Origin: an uncultured Butyrivibrio sp.
Lineage (GTDB): Bacteria > Bacillota > Clostridia > Lachnospirales > Lachnospiraceae
Reading direction: 5' to 3'
Length of the DNA stretch: 9,471 nt
Assembly (NCBI GenBank): GCA_947169985.1
Contig: CAMVRW010000072.1
Span: 1 to 9,471 of the forward strand
Positions 6,277 to 9,471 of the stretch are shown piece by piece. The number at the start of each line of letters is the position of its first letter. Within the stretch, counting starts at the first letter, position 1. The notes under the pieces are model-generated. The model saw nothing but the letters and a program-made list of their open reading frames with translations, had not been told where the DNA came from and did not search any database. The position numbers and the translations under genes are program-made.

Positions 6277-7122
6277 CTAACAGTTACCTGTGAAGACGTG
6301 ATCAAGCATTTCTCTTGCAACGTCTCGCAGGTGGTAAATGCTCTCAACCTCTGTTGCAGGAATATTCATTTTAAATCTTGGAAAATAACGACTGATATGG
6401 AGCGGAACGCTGTGTCTGCCCTCTCCATCATTAAGATCTGATATCCATTTGGAAAGCTTTCTCATCTCCTCATCGCTGTCATTATAACCGGGAATAATAA
6501 GGGTTGTAACTTCAACGTGGGAGGAAGAGACAGCTCTTTTAATAAAGTCCATTACAAGGCCCCTGTCGCCACCAAGAACGTCCCTGTAATAGCTGTCCGT
6601 AAAGCCCTTAAGGTCTATGTTCATGGCATCGATGTGGGGGATGACCTGACTGGCAATTGTTTCCGTGACACAGCCATTGGATACAAGGACAGTCTTCATG
6701 CCCCTCTTGTGTACCTCTTTTGCCGTGTCGATGACGTACTCATAGCCTACAAGGGGCTCATTGTAGGTAAATGCCACACCAATATTGCCCTGAGGCTTGT
6801 AGCTTTCAGCAATCTCTGCCAATTCATCCGGGGCTATGTGTTTTACGCCATATTCATATTCTTTGTCAAAACCATAGGAAATCTCATGATTCTGGCAAAA
6901 TGGACAGCGAAGATTACACCCAAAGCTCCCCACCGAGATAATGTTTGAGCCCGGGTAAAAGAGATTTAGAGGCTTCTTCTCGATTGGATCAAGGGCTATG
7001 GAAGTGACAAGACCAAAGCTTTTGCTGATTATGGTGTTTCCTTTACAGATTCGCGCTTTACATAGGCCCGTGGCCCCTTCAGTTAAATTACAGTGGTTAT
7101 GGCAAACATCGCATATTGGCAT
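6277..7122 (-). CDS. amrS: AmmeMemoRadiSam system radical SAM enzyme (short form)
   Basis: A 281-residue cytoplasmic radical SAM protein. The cluster motif is CNLRCPFC with C69, C73 and C76, followed by the family-typical QNHEISYG; AFTYNEP at 117-123 and MNIDLKG at 167-173 are also family-like. The N-terminus is cysteine-rich (C4, C7, C11, C21, C26), as in this PflA-related family, and could bind zinc or an extra cluster. The protein ends at FTGNC. Many relatives, from memory, run on for several tens of residues with a CxxC zinc-ribbon tail; none is encoded after this stop, so this is a short form. The stop of the upstream fused Memo/AMMECR1 gene is 14 bp away and overlaps the ribosome site (AAGGAAG). 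The substrate and product are not known to me. A plain PflA-type activase is the alternative, but the neighbour argues for the AmmeMemoRadiSam role. Confidence 0.9.
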   Translation of the reverse strand: MPICDVCHNHCNLTEGATGLCKARICKGNTIISKSFGLVTSIALDPIEKKPLNLFYPGSNIISVGSFGCNLRCPFCQNHEISYGFDKEYEYGVKHIAPDELAEIAESYKPQGNIGVAFTYNEPLVGYEYVIDTAKEVHKRGMKTVLVSNGCVTETIASQVIPHIDAMNIDLKGFTDSYYRDVLGGDRGLVMDFIKRAVSSSHVEVTTLIIPGYNDSDEEMRKLSKWISDLNDGEGRHSVPLHISRYFPRFKMNIPATEVESIYHLRDVAREMLDHVFTGNC

Positions 7123-7136
7123 AGTTTTTCGCTTCC

Positions 7137-8561
7137 TTACTCATGGCGGATGACTTCAAAACGCTCCAGGCTGTAATCTTCAAACTCTGATATTCCAGCC
7201 TTCTGACGGGCTATATCTATCTGCTGCTCTATGCTGTCTACCCCGTCAAGGTTTGGAAGAAGAAGTCCCCTCTTTCCTCCGTGGGTAACTATTACGCCAT
7301 ATCTCTTTACATCCAGCTCCTCTGGAGAACTGATCGGTTCCGGCTTATCAAGAACATCCACGCTCATCTCAAGGAATTTCAGCTCATCCTCACGGATCAT
7401 AGGAAATCTAGGGTCATTTGTGCCTGCGCGTATGGCGTTCTGAAGGATCTCATCTGCAACGCAGCTGCAGGTGGGAAGTATGGTTCCGATGCAGCCTCTA
7501 AGTGCTCCATCCTTATGGATTGATACAAAGGCTCCGGCCCTCTGTTCAAACATTTCCTTTGGAAGGTCATCCCAGGCAGGGGTGTCTATATCTTTTCTTG
7601 TTATTCTCTTACCTGTGGTGATAAAGCTCTCCAGAGAGTATCTGGCAAGTCTTACATATGGGTCTTCTTTTTTGCGTTTTTCATTTAGATCAGATAGTCT
7701 TTTTGTGCGCCATTTTTCAAGGAAGTGCCTGTTTTCATCAGGATTTCCAATCTCAAAGGTACAGATTCCGTAACCAACACCAAAGGTAGCTTCGTGGGAT
7801 AGCTCTTTTGCCCTGACGGATAGTCCGTCCAGGACTCCTGCCATGATGACAAAGGACCTGTGTCCACACTCAGCAGCCTTATCACAGAAGTCCTCGCTGA
7901 ATTCAAAGAGCTTTATGAAGTCTCCGCTTCCGCAAACCTCCATTATCTTTTCATCATATTCAGGGCCTTCCTTAACAAAACCGTAAGGGCCGTCGTCTTT
8001 TTGCTTGTGGGAAAGGTCTCCGCTGGCAACGAAAACCACTCTTCTTCCGGTGTTTTCGATCGCCTTTTGGATGATCTGTCCCATCTCGTAGTGCATAGGA
8101 AGAGACAGGCCTGAAAGCCCGATCCTTACGAGCTTAAAGTCCTGATATTTCTTTCTGATAAAGTAAAGAGGTATCATGGTGCCGTGGTCCAGGGATGCAT
8201 CTCTTTCTCCCATGGTTCCTGCAGGAAATTCCTGGATTTCAGATATGGCCGAGTCAGTAGCGATGTGACATATCTCTTTTACCAGATCTGTATCGTAGGT
8301 TTCGTCAAAGGTTACGCTTCCTGCACCGAACCTTCCCATATCTCCTCTGGCTCTGCTGCCCGGAGAAATGTGGAAATAATCAGCGTACATTATGCTGTGG
8401 GGGCTGGAGATTATGATGGTCTCCGGCTTAAGGGCAGCTATCTGATCAGCAACTTCCTCGTAAGCTCTGGTGGTTTCGATAATTTTCTTTTCCTCTCCCT
8501 TTCCAACCTCCGGAAGGATGATAGGTGGATGAGGAACCATAAATGCACCAACAACTGGCAT
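7137..8561 (-). CDS. amrA: AmmeMemoRadiSam fusion protein: Memo/LigB-like domain plus AMMECR1 domain
   Basis: This 474-residue protein joins two parts of the AmmeMemoRadiSam system. Residues 1 to about 270 form a Memo/class III extradiol dioxygenase (LigB)-like domain, with VPHPPIILPEVG (H11), SPH (H55), LDHG (H126) and ASGDLSH (D182, H185) as likely metal-site or pocket residues. After a charged linker (about 280-300), residues 300-474 form an AMMECR1 domain with its hallmark LRGCIGT (354-360) and NDPRFP (382-387). In many genomes these are separate amrB and amrA genes; the fusion supports physical coupling. The family's biochemical role is unresolved as far as I know; ring-cleavage activity is only implied by fold. 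The start has a strong ribosome site, GAGGTGA, six bases upstream. It is the first gene of a two-gene unit with the radical SAM partner. Confidence 0.93.
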   Translation of the reverse strand: MPVVGAFMVPHPPIILPEVGKGEEKKIIETTRAYEEVADQIAALKPETIIISSPHSIMYADYFHISPGSRARGDMGRFGAGSVTFDETYDTDLVKEICHIATDSAISEIQEFPAGTMGERDASLDHGTMIPLYFIRKKYQDFKLVRIGLSGLSLPMHYEMGQIIQKAIENTGRRVVFVASGDLSHKQKDDGPYGFVKEGPEYDEKIMEVCGSGDFIKLFEFSEDFCDKAAECGHRSFVIMAGVLDGLSVRAKELSHEATFGVGYGICTFEIGNPDENRHFLEKWRTKRLSDLNEKRKKEDPYVRLARYSLESFITTGKRITRKDIDTPAWDDLPKEMFEQRAGAFVSIHKDGALRGCIGTILPTCSCVADEILQNAIRAGTNDPRFPMIREDELKFLEMSVDVLDKPEPISSPEELDVKRYGVIVTHGGKRGLLLPNLDGVDSIEQQIDIARQKAGISEFEDYSLERFEVIRHE

Positions 8562-8742
8562 AGTTTGTCACCTCTTTTTATATGCATACTTAGTGGGGTT
8601 ACTACATATTATGTTATCACATCGGGGAATTAACTGAAATAATGTTCAGACTTTATTTAGTAGATATGTAATCATTTTTCAGACACAATATTTTCACAAA
8701 GTAATCACAAGTCTATCAAAATATCATTATATACTTGCTAGC
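8562..8742. promoter_or_regulatory. Divergent intergenic region with weak promoter candidates
   Basis: This 181-bp A+T-rich region separates the divergently read Memo/AMMECR1 and PilZ genes and must hold both promoters. On the minus strand CATAAT (8613-8608) is a reasonable -10, about 45 bp upstream of the 8561 start, but has no clear -35. On the plus strand TATACT (8730-8735) is a -10-like element only 7 bp before the PilZ ATG; alternatively TTCACA (8693-8698) with CAAAAT 18 bp on. The repeated TCACAA (8694-8699 and 8705-8710) is the only other visible motif. No hairpin of note was seen. Confidence 0.35.
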
Positions 8743-9393
8743 ATGAGGATAAATTCGATTACTCCGGGAACAAAATTGAATATTCATCTGACTTACAGGG
8801 ATATGTCTTTTGATACCAGCTCTTTTGTTATCAGCAGCTATGGCGACGGAGCTCTCATAACTCCCGTTTATTTTGCCGGGAAGATCATTGAGTACTGCTC
8901 AGATGCTACTTTTGAGATAGTGAATCCTATTACTGGAATCAAACGCAGATTCTACATCGAGGACATGAGCAGGGTTGATTTCGCCGGTTCCGATTTCCAT
9001 GTGATACGTGGAAGAGAGATTACTCTTTCTGTAAACAACAGAAAGGCTGAGAGGTTCAAGATACAGCGCGAAGCCACCGTCACTATTAAGGACAAGAAAT
9101 CCGTAAGGCTTATAATCAACGATCTTTCCGTAAGAGGAATCTCACTTCTTGTTGGTAAGTATTCAGATAATTTTAATATCGGCGACGAGATTGAGATCGA
9201 TCTTGTCAACGAAGAGACTTTGAAACATATCACCTTCGTTTCCAAGATCATCAGGAAATTCAAGGTTGGAGATCTGGACGCTGTCGGATGCGAAGTAAAA
9301 AATGTTTCCACAGGTCTTTTAATGTATCTCCAGTTTAAGAAAATGCAGAAGCATTCACACAACGATCAAAGAATGTTTGAAGAGGCCATCTGA
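8743..9393 (+). CDS. PilZ-domain protein, YcgR-like probable c-di-GMP receptor
   Basis: The 216 residues split into an N-terminal beta-rich YcgR-N/PilZN-like domain (about 1-95) and a C-terminal PilZ domain (about 98-200). The c-di-GMP-binding signature is complete: RxxxR as R100-KAE-R104 just after the domain junction, and DxSxxG as D127-L-S129-VR-G132. Later GCEV (182-185) is also typical. By family knowledge, such proteins bind c-di-GMP and control flagellar motility, exopolysaccharide or transcription; the target here is unknown, and no motility or cyclase gene is adjacent. It stands alone, divergent from the Memo/AMMECR1 gene. No Shine-Dalgarno sequence is visible before the ATG (upstream bases ACTTGCTAGC), which is unusual compared with its neighbours. 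The start is still preferred because residues from M1 on fit the N-terminal domain. A short basic/polar tail follows the PilZ domain. Confidence 0.9.
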   Translation: MRINSITPGTKLNIHLTYRDMSFDTSSFVISSYGDGALITPVYFAGKIIEYCSDATFEIVNPITGIKRRFYIEDMSRVDFAGSDFHVIRGREITLSVNNRKAERFKIQREATVTIKDKKSVRLIINDLSVRGISLLVGKYSDNFNIGDEIEIDLVNEETLKHITFVSKIIRKFKVGDLDAVGCEVKNVSTGLLMYLQFKKMQKHSHNDQRMFEEAI

Positions 9394-9415
9394 CCAAGGG
9401 TTGGATGGTCTTTTT
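9384..9415 (+). terminator. Intrinsic terminator of the PilZ gene, overlapping its stop codon
   Basis: GGCCAT (9384-9389) pairs with ATGGTC (9405-9410), with one G-U pair. An inner CCAA/TTGG stem (9394-9397 with 9401-9404) closes a GGG loop, with a CTGA bulge. Five T follow at 9411-9415. The last codons and the TGA stop lie inside the hairpin. Confidence 0.65.
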
Positions 9416-9419
9416 GTGT

Positions 9420-9471
9420 TCAGAATCTCAAGCTGTCTCCCAGTACCGGGACCTTGCTTGCAAAAAATGAG
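9420..9471 (-). CDS. Possible C-terminal end of a convergent gene (partial)
   Basis: On the minus strand a frame is open from the window edge to a TGA at 9422-9420, giving 16 codons ending VLGDSLRF. Its position just beyond the PilZ terminator fits a convergent neighbour, but a frame this short is open by chance about half the time. I do not recognise the tail, and no start or motif is in the window. Confidence 0.25.
   Translation of the reverse strand, partial: SFFASKVPVLGDSLRF

Noticed and set aside
6517..6948. 143-residue open frame on the plus strand
   Set aside because: It lies wholly antisense to the radical SAM gene, whose motifs are clear, and has no recognisable domain or ribosome site.
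8581..8588. TATGCATA palindrome between the divergent genes
   Set aside because: An 8-bp A+T-rich palindrome is expected by chance in such a region and has no second copy.
8184..8633. 149-residue open frame on the plus strand
   Set aside because: It is antisense to the N-terminal Memo/LigB-like coding region and runs across its promoter region; composition and content look like a shadow frame.
8683..8698. ACACAATATTTTCACA resembles the left part of an NrdR box
   Set aside because: Only the left half fits; the right half lacks the GTGT end, there is no paired site at 31 bp, and neither flanking gene is a reductase.

Overview
The window looks like chromosomal DNA of an anaerobic, low-to-moderate G+C Gram-positive bacterium, most likely a member of the Clostridia close to the Lachnospiraceae. 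This is an inference from the oxygen-sensitive class III ribonucleotide reductase, purine-rich Shine-Dalgarno sites, a SpoIIE/STAS signalling pair and overall gene style; no rRNA or other taxonomic marker is present. No mobile element, tRNA, rRNA, CRISPR array or prophage gene is visible.

Layout. (1) Bases 1-2791: the C-terminal end of a probable NrdG-type radical SAM activase, then nrdD, an anaerobic ribonucleotide reductase with an N-terminal ATP cone and an unusual C-terminal thioredoxin/glutaredoxin-like domain. The 150-bp gap between them holds a near-perfect NrdR box, a second weaker NrdR box 31 bp downstream that overlaps a TTGACA -35 element, an extended -10, and then a strong terminator-like hairpin inside the predicted nrdD leader. 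A 19-bp perfect-stem bidirectional terminator separates nrdD from the convergent genes. (2) Bases 2801-6196, minus strand: three tightly packed genes, read from high to low coordinates. They encode a tandem GNAT-like protein of unknown function, a SpoIIAA/RsbV-like STAS protein, and a membrane dCache-HAMP-SpoIIE/PP2C phosphatase. This looks like a sensory partner-switching module whose kinase is not encoded here. (3) Bases 6277-8561, minus strand: the AmmeMemoRadiSam genes, a fused Memo/LigB-like plus AMMECR1 protein followed by its radical SAM partner. The family is widely conserved but its reaction is not established to my knowledge. (4) Bases 8562-9471: a divergent intergenic region, a YcgR-like PilZ protein (probable c-di-GMP receptor) with its own terminator, and possibly the tail of a convergent gene.

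How the parts fit. Region 1 is a self-contained dNTP-supply unit: activase, reductase, a built-in candidate reductant and NrdR feedback control. Regions 2 and 4 are signalling genes (serine-phosphorylation partner switching and c-di-GMP). Region 3 is a poorly understood radical/metal enzyme pair. The most noteworthy points are the NrdR-box architecture with the leader hairpin, the NrdD-redoxin fusion, the GNAT-like/STAS/phosphatase module, and the AmmeMemoRadiSam pair with a short radical SAM protein.
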